A DNA stretch of 30,010 bases from CAZNHL01 sp964572965 (lineage in GTDB: Bacteria; Bacteroidota; Bacteroidia; Cytophagales; UBA9547): positions 1 to 30,010 of the forward strand of contig CAZNHL010000055.1 in assembly GCA_964572965.1 (NCBI GenBank), written 5' to 3'. Within the stretch, counting starts at the first letter, position 1; every line of letters begins with the position of its first letter. A program made the translations under genes and the position numbers. The notes beneath the pieces are model-generated. The model did no database searches and had not been told where the DNA came from. It saw only the letters and a list, made by a program, of their open reading frames with translations. Positions 1-7,192 of this stretch are shown in pieces.

Positions 1-43
1 GATAGATCTATTCTTGGATTAATAATATCATGCTAATCTAAAG

Positions 44-60
44 GGCTCCGCTCAGACACC
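44..60. repeat. Partial copy of a TGAGCG(A/G)AG-type Bacteroidota repeat
   Basis: The minus strand reads GGTGTCTGAGCGGAGCC. It shares the core TGAGCGnAG with the better-preserved hairpin at 10264-10287, whose minus strand reads GCCTGAGCGAAGTCGAAGGC. I recall this core as a common dispersed intergenic motif in Bacteroidota genomes. Here it lies near the transposase remnant and does not form a good stem. Confidence 0.4.
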
Positions 61-141
61 AGAGAGACTGAACCACAACAAAGACGCAAAACTTAATATC
101 CCAATACAGGAACTGCATTTTACCGTTTTTCGTATTGCCGT

Positions 142-168
142 GGTGTCGGGTCGAAGATCCTACACACC
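142..168. repeat. Imperfect hairpin just beyond the 3' end of the transposase remnant
   Basis: GGTGT (142-146) pairs with ACACC (164-168), and GGGTC (148-152) pairs with GATCC (156-160) through one G-T wobble, leaving a three-base loop and small internal bulges. It lies 23 bases past the remnant's stop codon. Its position and shape resemble the short imperfect palindromes that RAYT transposases recognise. It could also simply be an old terminator, although no T-run follows on either strand. Confidence 0.45.
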
Positions 169-190
169 TAACAGACTTAGCAAACCATAT

Positions 191-412
191 TTAGCCAAAA
201 TACTCACGATAATCAGTTACAACTAAGCCTGGATGAATTCCTTTTGCATAAAACATCGCACTTGGATGCCAGTAATCTGACGGTCTTTTTACAAGATTCC
301 AGTGATTCTGCAATGGATTTGAATGAATATAATCAAGCTTTGTTTCTAAAAGATGTTTATTCCTCAAATAAACATCATCATATCTAGCCGTCCAGAAATC
401 TTTGTTACGAAG
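191..412 (-). pseudogene. C-terminal remnant of REP-associated tyrosine transposase (IS200-like, Y1 family)
   Basis: Reading the minus strand from 412 to the stop at 191-193 gives 73 sense codons whose product has the hallmark C-terminal motifs of RAYT/Y1 transposases: FWTARYDD, then KLDYIHSNPLQNHWNLV, then DYWHPSA. An in-frame TGA (413-415) lies directly upstream. No HUH motif or start codon is visible in the preceding 200 bases, so the N-terminal catalytic half is missing. In intact relatives this protein binds and nicks short palindromes (REP sequences) near its own gene. Here several hairpins survive on both sides (142-168, 472-528). I read this as a dead mobile gene. It is too short and start-less to be found by ordinary ORF calling. 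I am confident of the family and fairly sure it is non-functional. Confidence 0.85.
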
Positions 413-471
413 TCACATAGCTAAAAAGTAAAACCCTAAGTTATACATGCAAAAGGAGATAATAAATTTAG

Positions 472-528
472 CTGAAGGTTTAATCCTTCGGGCTATTCAT
501 ACATATGTCAGTTGGAAACAACTGACAT
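472..528. repeat. Two adjacent REP-like palindromes upstream of the transposase remnant
   Basis: The first hairpin pairs GAAGG (474-478) with CCTTC (484-488). The second is a perfect 9-bp inverted repeat, ATGTCAGTT (505-513) with AACTGACAT (520-528), around a six-base loop. Both sit on the 5' side of the RAYT remnant, with no coding sequence between. Paired small palindromes beside a RAYT gene are the usual arrangement of its REP targets. The link here is an inference from position and shape. Confidence 0.5.
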
Positions 529-627
529 CACCTCCAGATTAAGCTTTACTTGGAACACCTGACAACACTGAAATTACATCTCCTTAGGTTGATGGCTATG
601 GTGGCACACAGAACAGAGTGAAGTTAA
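529..627. other. Gap between the palindromes and the small lipoprotein gene; nothing recognised
   Basis: I find no convincing reading frame in either direction: the minus-strand frames that would continue the transposase are broken by stops. The sequence is probably decayed remains of the element or of a replaced gene. Confidence 0.3.
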
Positions 628-1071
628 TTATTCAATAGGGTGCAAACGCTGAACTACTTCTAACCAATCTATAGCTTCTTTTTTTACTGTTGTATCAGAA
701 ATTCCTTCGAAATTTGAAATTAAATCTGCGATTTCACTCTTATTAGAAAAAAGATATTTTTGGACTGGATTTTTATCTATATAATGTATACAAAGAATCC
801 CTTTTCGATATTCTTCTTTAAAAATATAGTTATTACTGTTTAAATCACTAGTCAATTTTGCAAATTCTTTCTGATTAATAAGATAGTCCAACGACCTTCC
901 AATCTCAACAATAGTATCTACATATGAATATCGATTGTTTTTGATTACCATTGGTCGAATAGTTGGCTTTAAATTTCCATAATAAAGAAAATAAAGAGTT
1001 TCTTTTGTTTTAACTTCCTTTTTACAACTGAAGATCGATATTGTTAAAACTAAAATAGCAATTGTTCTCAT
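628..1071 (-). CDS. Small putative lipoprotein, function unknown
   Basis: This encodes 147 residues from ATG at 1071. The N-terminus is a short hydrophobic leader ending in a lipobox-like SIFSC, with Cys16 followed by KKE, as expected for lipidation and export. The rest is a soluble, lysine- and isoleucine-rich domain with no motif that I recognise. The gene is AT-rich, stands alone between the decayed transposase region and the next exported-protein gene, and has no clear promoter box. It is probably an accessory envelope lipoprotein. The reading frame is believable because of the coherent leader and length. Its function is unknown. Confidence 0.6.
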   Translation of the reverse strand: MRTIAILVLTISIFSCKKEVKTKETLYFLYYGNLKPTIRPMVIKNNRYSYVDTIVEIGRSLDYLINQKEFAKLTSDLNSNNYIFKEEYRKGILCIHYIDKNPVQKYLFSNKSEIADLISNFEGISDTTVKKEAIDWLEVVQRLHPIE

Positions 1072-1171
1072 ACTACATTTTGAAGTGATTGTTTGACACC
1101 TGAAACTGTTCCATTCCTTCTTTTATCGTATGGGCTGAGACGCGACCGAAGTGTGAAAAGCCTTCTTCAGT

Positions 1172-1699
1172 TTATTTAAGTCTTACAAAATAACACTCGC
1201 GAGGGATATCAAATGTTTGTATTCCATATCCATTGGTAGACGGAAATGATGAATATAACTCCATTGAACGGGAACTGATATCTATACTTTTAACAATACC
1301 GCAATGTCCCCAGGTCAAATTCCAGAACTGTACAAAATCTCCTGGTCTTACATCTTCTATTTTATCAATAGGTACCCCCTTTTTACTTTCTGTGAGGGCA
1401 TAATAGATTCCTTTGGGAATTGGGGAGCCCTGGGTTCGGAGCACATAAATATTTTCATCAGAAATTATGCGGATACGTTTTTTCTCTGTGTCGCTTAAGT
1501 TTGTAAAATTTTTCAACACTCCAATCACCAATTCTGTACAAACAGCCTTTTCGTATGTAGGTGAGATACTCGCCCCCTTTTGTTTTACATACTGAAGAAT
1601 CTTTCTGTTTTTTTCAGGCAGTACATCTTCACCTGTCGTGAAAGCAGATGCCGCAAAAAGTAAGGCGCCAAATGTTGCTATGAAGTAAAACCGTTTCAT
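1172..1699 (-). CDS. Exported NlpC/P60- or CHAP-like cysteine peptidase/amidase domain protein
   Basis: This encodes 175 residues from ATG at 1699. Residues 1-20 form a signal peptide (basic start, hydrophobic core, ASA before the likely cleavage site). The remainder has the pattern of papain-like cell-wall hydrolases: Cys54 in AVCTELVIGVL as possible nucleophile on a helix, then DVRPGDFVQFWN (residues 117-127), then GHCGIV with His132 on the strand where the catalytic His lies in NlpC/P60 and CHAP domains. The likely place of action is the periplasm or cell surface. The substrate is unknown and peptidoglycan cleavage is inferred. It is a small single-domain form with no binding module. The family call rests on these motifs only. 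Confidence 0.6.
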   Translation of the reverse strand: MKRFYFIATFGALLFAASAFTTGEDVLPEKNRKILQYVKQKGASISPTYEKAVCTELVIGVLKNFTNLSDTEKKRIRIISDENIYVLRTQGSPIPKGIYYALTESKKGVPIDKIEDVRPGDFVQFWNLTWGHCGIVKSIDISSRSMELYSSFPSTNGYGIQTFDIPRECYFVRLK

Positions 1700-2047
1700 C
1701 GTATTACAAAATATAGGGTATAGATTGTAAACGTAATTCTTTGCAATTATTGTTTTGACTGGTCAATTTAATGTCGTAATTGGATCAGAGACGAGCCGGG
1801 TACCGATGCTGCTCTTCTAACGCTACAGACAGGACAGGTGACAAGGGTAAGAAACAAATAGTACATGTATGGTCGTCACACGGCCGGGGGCAAAGGATTT
1901 AATGAAAACAGAGCCACTTCTTTAGCCCTGACAGACTGCTCAAACACAGGTTCGGATAGCTACTTCTTTTATCAAAGCTTAAAAATATAAACAAAGAAAA
2001 ACCCCAAGCTTGTACGCTTGGGGTTTTATATTCAGGTTCTTTAAATC
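1700..2047. other. 348-base gap without a recognisable gene
   Basis: Apart from the terminator at 1998-2027, I see no supported gene. The part from about 1770 to 1930 is richer in G+C than the flanks and contains short open stretches on both strands, none with a start and none resembling a known family. No tRNA-like cloverleaf was found. It may be decayed sequence related to the accessory stretch at 1-627. Confidence 0.4.
1998..2027 (-). terminator. Intrinsic terminator after gldJ
   Basis: A perfect 12-bp stem (1998-2009 with 2016-2027, core CCCCAAGC/GCTTGGGG) encloses a six-base loop, with flanking A and T runs so that it can work in both directions. It lies 20 bases past the gldJ stop. Confidence 0.9.
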
Positions 2048-3274
2048 TTAGTAGTTAGTTCCTGCTCTGATCATAGCACAACGGAAACCGATTGTTGCTG
2101 TGCAAGAATCTTCTTCAAGATATCTTCTTGTACCCGGAGACATCCAGTAAGCAACGTCTTTCCAGGAACCGCCTTTGTATACACGAACGTGGTCGTCAAT
2201 CAAAGTCTGGTATCCCTTTTTATCGTATCCTTTTTCTTCATCCAGGTAACCATCTCTTCTCAATGGGTTCAAGTCATCGAAATCTTGTTGAGACAATGGA
2301 CGGTAAACGTCATATACCCACTCAGATACGTTACCTGCCATGTTGTAAAGACCGAAGTCATTTGGCGGATAAGCGTAGATGTAATCAGTAATCATTGCAC
2401 CATCGTTCAACTTACCGGCAATACCGGCATAGTCACCACGGCCTCTTTTGAAGTTAGCCAAGAAGAATCCCATCTCTCTTCCGTAAGGATTACGAAGAGC
2501 GTGACCATCCCAAGGATAAACTCTTTGTTGTGTCTGGTTTTCATCCAACCACTGAGTACCGATCAAAGCATAAGCAGCATATTCCCACTCAGCTTCAGAA
2601 GGAAGACGGTAGTTAGGCAATACAACCCCTGTTTCCAAAGGAATACGGCCTCCATCTTCTGGTACCGGAACACCTGCAGCTTCAGCTAAACGCTTGTTAA
2701 CTACCTGAGTTCTCCAGTTAGAGAAATCGTTTGCCTGCTTCCATGTTACACCCACAACAGGGAAATAACGGAAACCAGGATATCTTAAGTAATGATCAAC
2801 ATAAGGGTCATTGTAAGCAAGCTCGCTAGCCCATACAGTTGTATCAGGCATTGTTTTTGCAAAAACCTCTTCTGATGAGTCTCTTCTTACAGCGAACATG
2901 TATTCCAACCAGTGAATGTTGGCAATTTCAGTTTCGTCCATGTAGAAAGAAGCTACAGTTACAGTTCTTTCAACGTTATCATGTGTGTTAAGCAAATCCT
3001 CTTCGAATGACCCTAACACTGCACGTCCGCCCTCAATATACACCAAGTTTGGACCGTCTGGCTGACCTGCGAAATCAGCAACGATGAAACCGCCGTCTTC
3101 ATCATACCCGGTAGCACCCGGCTCAGAAGCATCCGAATACGACACACCTGTTACAGTAGACGCTTTACCCGGATCACTACTTGTTGGGTTCTTAGAACCG
3201 CCGCATGAGCTTAAAATCGCAACACCGGCAATCACAAAGGCAGTTCCTTTCAGAATTCTTACCACTTTGTTCAT
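2048..3274 (-). CDS. gldJ: Gliding motility lipoprotein GldJ
   Basis: This encodes 408 residues. A lipoprotein signal ends at Cys24 (LSSCGG). A short Ser/Gly-rich linker follows, then from about residue 77 a formylglycine-generating-enzyme/sulfatase-modifying fold. Blocks typical of GldJ include LVYIEGG, SFYMDETEIANIHWLEYM, YRLPSEAEWEYAAYA, AYPPNDFGLYNMAGNVSEWVYD, VRVYKGGSW and IGFRCAM near the end. In Flavobacterium johnsoniae GldJ is an outer-membrane lipoprotein required for gliding and for stability of the type IX secretion/gliding machinery (established knowledge). It is shorter than the Flavobacterium protein as I remember it (about 560 residues), lacking its long central insertions. 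GldK is a paralogue, but the C-terminal blocks fit GldJ better. It is a single-gene unit with its own promoter and terminator. Confidence 0.9.
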   Translation of the reverse strand: MNKVVRILKGTAFVIAGVAILSSCGGSKNPTSSDPGKASTVTGVSYSDASEPGATGYDEDGGFIVADFAGQPDGPNLVYIEGGRAVLGSFEEDLLNTHDNVERTVTVASFYMDETEIANIHWLEYMFAVRRDSSEEVFAKTMPDTTVWASELAYNDPYVDHYLRYPGFRYFPVVGVTWKQANDFSNWRTQVVNKRLAEAAGVPVPEDGGRIPLETGVVLPNYRLPSEAEWEYAAYALIGTQWLDENQTQQRVYPWDGHALRNPYGREMGFFLANFKRGRGDYAGIAGKLNDGAMITDYIYAYPPNDFGLYNMAGNVSEWVYDVYRPLSQQDFDDLNPLRRDGYLDEEKGYDKKGYQTLIDDHVRVYKGGSWKDVAYWMSPGTRRYLEEDSCTATIGFRCAMIRAGTNY

Positions 3275-3314
3275 AAACCTGCTTAAAAGAATTTTAGATA
3301 CACTATTTAGTATG

Positions 3315-3345
3315 CGAAAATAGGGAGAAAAAATACATTTTCAAA
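3315..3345 (-). promoter_or_regulatory. Promoter of gldJ (Bacteroidota type)
   Basis: On the minus strand, TTTG (3345-3342), a 19-base spacer and TATTTTCG (3322-3315) match the -33 TTTG and -7 TAnnTTTG consensus with one mismatch. Transcription would begin roughly 35 bases before the gldJ ATG. Confidence 0.6.
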
Positions 3346-3350
3346 TTTTG

Positions 3351-3377
3351 AATATAAATTCTTGTAAAATTTATATT
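3351..3377. repeat. AT-rich 10-bp perfect inverted repeat upstream of the gldJ promoter
   Basis: AATATAAATT (3351-3360) pairs with AATTTATATT (3368-3377) around a seven-base spacer. It ends six bases upstream of the -33 box. This is a good place for an activator site or an UP-like element. It could instead be a weak 3' hairpin of mfd, but it has no GC core or T-run. Confidence 0.5.
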
Positions 3378-3484
3378 TCTGAAACGCATTTGCCCCATTT
3401 TATCCAAACCACCGGCAACACCGGCAGCACAGATACCGCAATATTAGACAATTTTATATTAATACTTAGCAAATGAATATCTTT

Positions 3485-6400
3485 TTACAAAATTTCACCA
3501 AGTACGGCCATTGCTTGTTCAATGGATTCAATAGCATCAAAAATAATCATGAGCTTGTCTTTATTCTCTTTAAGGCGTGCCTTTTTAGAATGCTTTTGAA
3601 CATAAGCCAGTATCTTCCCGAAAACATCGGAATTGAAATAAACTTCGTTATTGACCGTACTTACATAACAGCGTAGCAGACCGGCCTTGATACTTACTTT
3701 CTCAAAACCCAGTTGTTCGGCAAACCAGCGAAGCCGTACAGTTTCCATAAGGTCGTGCACTTCCTGCGGTAATGGCCCGAATCTATCCTTCAGTGATGCT
3801 TCAAATAATGAAAGTGCGCCTTCGGACTTGATATTGTCAATTTCAGAATACAAACTCAGACGCTCTGTGATGTTTGCCACAAAACTGTCCGGGATCAAAA
3901 TAGCAAGATCGGTTTCAATCACACAATCGCGAACTAGTGCTTTTGTATTGATTTCATCTTTAAAAAGATCTTTAAACTCTGTTTCCTTCAAATCCAGAAT
4001 GGCTTCATCCAGAATCTGGTGGTATACTTCAAAACCAAGGTCTGTAATAAAACCACTTTGTTCAGCACCCAGCAAGTTACCTGCGCCGCGAATATCCAGA
4101 TCCCGCATAGCAACTTTGAAACCATCGCCAAGGTCAGAGAATTCTTCCAGCGTACCTAAACGTTTGCGGGCATCAGCTGTCATTGATGTAACAGCCGGAG
4201 TAGTGAGCAAACAGAATGCTTTTTTGTTTGAACGCCCTACACGGCCCCGCATCTGGTGCAGGTCGGAAAGGCCGAACATATGTGCATTGTTAATAATAAT
4301 AGTATTGGCATTCGGGATATCGAGACCCGACTCTATAATATTGGTAGAAATCAATACATCGTACTCGCCTTCTATGAATTTCATCATTACAGATTCGAGC
4401 TTTTCACCTTCCATTTGTCCGTGAGCGATACCAACTTTCGCATCAGGCACCAGTTTGAAAATAGTATCAGCCAGAGGTTCCAGGTCGTTAATACGGTTAT
4501 GCACCACAAATACCTGTCCGTTCCGCTTGATTTCTGCCATTACAGCATCACGCAAAACCTCTTTACTAAACACATGGATTTCCGTGGTAACCGGCTGGCG
4601 GTTTGGCGGTGGTGTAGCAATGATGGACAGATCGCGTGCACCCATGAGTGAGAAATGCAGCGTACGCGGAATTGGCGTGGCTGTAAGCGTGAGCGTATCC
4701 ACATTCAATTTGATATGTTTCAGCTTCTCTTTGGTAGACACACCAAATTTCTGTTCCTCATCTATAATTAAAAGACCGAGATCTTTAAACTTCACATCTT
4801 TGCTGATCACACGATGCGTACCTATTAATATATCTGTTTTGCCTTCAGCTACCCTTTTCAGTGTTTCCCTGATTTGCGCTGCTGTTTTAAAACGGTTTAC
4901 ATATTCTACTTTACACGGAAATTTCTCCAGACGGTCGCGGAAGGTTTTGAAATGCTGCATGGCCAATACCGTTGTCGGTACCAATATGGCAACCTGTTTG
5001 CCGTCACATACTGCTTTAAATGCCGCTCTTACTGCAATTTCTGTTTTACCAAAACCAACATCCCCGCAAACCAGGCGGTCCATCGGATGGGGTTTTTCCA
5101 TATCTGCTTTCACATCAGCAGTAGCTTTGCCCTGGTCCGGTGTATCTTCATAAATAAAAGATGTTTCCAGCTCAGCCTGTAAAAAGCTGTCTTTAGAAAA
5201 CGCATAACCGGGAGCTGCACGGCGTTTGGCGTAAAGCCCTATCAGTTCTTTGGCAATGTCTTTTACTTTTTTCTTGGCCGATTTTTTCTTGTTCTCCCAA
5301 TCTGGCGAGCCTAGTTTGCTCATTTGAGGCGGTCCGCCTTCTTTACCGCTATATTTGGAAATCTTATGCAGCGCGTGGATACTTATGTAGAGTAAGTCAT
5401 CATCGCGGAAAACCAACCGGATTGCTTCCTGCTTTTTAGTACCGACATCTACTTTTTCAAGTCCGGCAAAACGGCCTACACCATAATCGGCGTGAGTTAC
5501 ATAATCGCCTGGCTGAAGGGTCTTAAGTTCTTTAAGCGTAATTGACTTGCTCTTGGAAAAGCTTTCTTTGCTCTTGAAACGGTGGAAACGGTCAAAAAGC
5601 TGGTGATCTGTATAGCAGGCTACTTTCTGCTGATAATCGGTATAACCTTCTCTCAGCGCAATATTGACCTGTTGCAATTTTAAGCTTGGATCAATTTCCT
5701 CAAATATATCTTCGAGCTTTTCAAGCTGGTTCAGAGATTCTGCAAAAAGTACGTTCTGTATTCCGGAGGTTTCGTGCTCGGCAAGATTTTTGGCAATCAG
5801 TTTAAAATCTTTGTTGAAAGATGGCTGCGGTTTCGTCTCAAAGGTAAAAACTTCTGCAGTCCTGAAATGGAAACGCTTTCCGAATTCTATCAGACGGAAA
5901 GCAGACAGTGATTTTTCGAGTGATTTTTCTGTTTCAAATAAATCCTCAGGATGATTAACCAAAGTAGAACCATTATTAATCTCAAGAATTTTCGAAAAAT
6001 CAGCCTTTACTTTGGCAAAATGTTTTTCAACTATTTCGAGCTGCAAGTCATAATCTTTCAGCCATATAGAGGCATTTTCAGGTAAAAAATCCAGAAACTG
6101 CTCACGGCTTTCCTGCAAAAGCTTGGTTTGTACATTGGGAATGATAGAAACGTATTTTCTGTTTTCAACAGAAAGCTGGCTATTTGGATCAAACGTACGG
6201 ATACTTTCTATTTCGTCACCAAAAAGCTCAAGGCGGAACGGCAATTCATTTGAATAGGAGAAAATATCTATAATTCCCCCACGGATAGAAAATTGGCCTG
6301 CTTCATAAACGAAGTCGGTCATTTCGAAATCGTATGAATGCATTACCTCTGCCAGAAAGTTAATATCCAGTTTATCGCCAACCCTGGCACCAAAAGTATT

Positions 6401-6826
6401 CTGGAGTAATGAACGCTTGTTGATTACTTTTTCAAAAAGAGCTTCCGGATAACTGACAATCAGCAATGCTGAGCCGGCATCTGCATTGAGTTTGTTCAGT
6501 ACTTCTGCACGCTGAAGAATATTTGCATTTTCGGTTTCCTCGAACTGATATGGCTTTTTATAAGATGCCGGAAACATCATAATTTCAGCACCTTCAATCA
6601 GATTCTGCAGGTCATTTAAGAAGTAGTAAGCCTCATCTTTATCATGAAGAACAAAAAGATGACTTTGCGGCTTTAGTTTATGCAATGCAGCAGCCACAAT
6701 GGCATCAGCGCTTCCTGCAAGCCCTTTGAGTTGCAGCTTCTTTTTTTCTTTATTGCTCAATGCATCAGCGATCACCTGTATATAGGCATCATCAGCATAT
6801 CGTTGTATAAAATCCCTTACACGCAT
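3485..6826 (-). CDS. mfd: Transcription-repair coupling factor Mfd
   Basis: This encodes 1113 residues from the preferred ATG at 6826. The frame stays open to 6898, but the extra N-terminal residues are poorly conserved in style and MRVRDFIQRY is a typical start. Domain order: UvrB-like N-terminal module; RNA-polymerase-interacting CarD-like domain near residue 440 (GDYVTHADYGVGRF); then the RecG-type translocase with Walker A GFGKTE near 590, DEEQ box near 690 and TATPIPRT; helicase motif VI region QMRGRVGRS; and a C-terminal TRCF domain. Mfd pushes stalled RNA polymerase off DNA lesions and recruits UvrA (established knowledge). Full length for the family. Transcribed alone from a clear promoter, divergent from nnrD. 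Confidence 0.97.
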   Translation of the reverse strand: MRVRDFIQRYADDAYIQVIADALSNKEKKKLQLKGLAGSADAIVAAALHKLKPQSHLFVLHDKDEAYYFLNDLQNLIEGAEIMMFPASYKKPYQFEETENANILQRAEVLNKLNADAGSALLIVSYPEALFEKVINKRSLLQNTFGARVGDKLDINFLAEVMHSYDFEMTDFVYEAGQFSIRGGIIDIFSYSNELPFRLELFGDEIESIRTFDPNSQLSVENRKYVSIIPNVQTKLLQESREQFLDFLPENASIWLKDYDLQLEIVEKHFAKVKADFSKILEINNGSTLVNHPEDLFETEKSLEKSLSAFRLIEFGKRFHFRTAEVFTFETKPQPSFNKDFKLIAKNLAEHETSGIQNVLFAESLNQLEKLEDIFEEIDPSLKLQQVNIALREGYTDYQQKVACYTDHQLFDRFHRFKSKESFSKSKSITLKELKTLQPGDYVTHADYGVGRFAGLEKVDVGTKKQEAIRLVFRDDDLLYISIHALHKISKYSGKEGGPPQMSKLGSPDWENKKKSAKKKVKDIAKELIGLYAKRRAAPGYAFSKDSFLQAELETSFIYEDTPDQGKATADVKADMEKPHPMDRLVCGDVGFGKTEIAVRAAFKAVCDGKQVAILVPTTVLAMQHFKTFRDRLEKFPCKVEYVNRFKTAAQIRETLKRVAEGKTDILIGTHRVISKDVKFKDLGLLIIDEEQKFGVSTKEKLKHIKLNVDTLTLTATPIPRTLHFSLMGARDLSIIATPPPNRQPVTTEIHVFSKEVLRDAVMAEIKRNGQVFVVHNRINDLEPLADTIFKLVPDAKVGIAHGQMEGEKLESVMMKFIEGEYDVLISTNIIESGLDIPNANTIIINNAHMFGLSDLHQMRGRVGRSNKKAFCLLTTPAVTSMTADARKRLGTLEEFSDLGDGFKVAMRDLDIRGAGNLLGAEQSGFITDLGFEVYHQILDEAILDLKETEFKDLFKDEINTKALVRDCVIETDLAILIPDSFVANITERLSLYSEIDNIKSEGALSLFEASLKDRFGPLPQEVHDLMETVRLRWFAEQLGFEKVSIKAGLLRCYVSTVNNEVYFNSDVFGKILAYVQKHSKKARLKENKDKLMIIFDAIESIEQAMAVLGEIL

Positions 6827-6921
6827 TATTAAGTGGCGGAAATAGCCTTTTTGATTAACTGTCCAAAATAACGAAAGCCACAAAGCAGCTCGCAGCAAAG
6901 CCTTGTGGTCTTCCTTTATTA

Positions 6922-6954
6922 CAAAAGTATCTATTTGGAGGTAATTGTTTCAAA
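6922..6954 (-). promoter_or_regulatory. Promoter of mfd
   Basis: On the minus strand TTTG (6954-6951), a 21-base spacer and TACTTTTG (6929-6922) match both boxes of the Bacteroidota consensus exactly. The expected start of transcription is near 6915, which gives a leader of about 90 bases to the ATG at 6826. Confidence 0.8.
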
Positions 6955-6989
6955 ATGACTGTGGAATATTTTACTACTGCCCACAACTA

Positions 6990-7088
6990 AATGAAACGGA
7001 GCTATCTATATATAAGCTATACTTCTATAGCTTATATTCGTATATTTTAGAATAATACGAACATCCTGATATGAGTATCCGTTTCATT
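6990..7088. repeat. 99-bp nested palindrome in the mfd/nnrD divergent region
   Basis: The outer arms are a perfect 11-bp inverted repeat (6990-7000 AATGAAACGGA; 7078-7088 TCCGTTTCATT). Inside lie two consecutive hairpins: a perfect 11-bp stem (7010-7020 with 7027-7037, six-base loop) and a 7-bp stem (7037-7043 with 7055-7061). Together they would fold into a three-way-junction shape. There is no coding potential and no obvious target-site duplication next to the outer arms. It could be a small non-autonomous mobile element, a structured RNA, or a regulatory/cruciform region for the two divergent genes. Confidence 0.75.
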
Positions 7089-7192
7089 GGACTTTACCTG
7101 ATCCGTAATCAGAAAGCTCTTTTTAAGACAAACCTTCTTTTTAAAGTAAATTATAATTTTTGATATATTAATAGTCTCATTTTTAAATTAAT

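Noticed and set aside
1940..1980. Possible tRNA around the GGTTCGGAT string
   Set aside because: No acceptor stem, anticodon arm or D-arm could be folded around it.
2092..2689. Plus-strand open frames inside gldJ
   Set aside because: They lie entirely opposite a gene with clear family motifs, have no promoter and encode low-complexity Ser/Ile-rich text without domains.
3687..5153. Long plus-strand frames (up to 245 codons) opposite mfd
   Set aside because: They are antisense shadows of Mfd with Ser/Arg-rich translation typical of reversed coding sequence, and the Mfd motifs cover the same bases.
6827..6898. N-terminal extension of Mfd from the upstream ATG at 6898
   Set aside because: The 24 extra residues do not look like the Mfd N-terminus, and MRVRDFIQRY at 6826 does. 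The promoter would allow either start, so this is a preference rather than proof.
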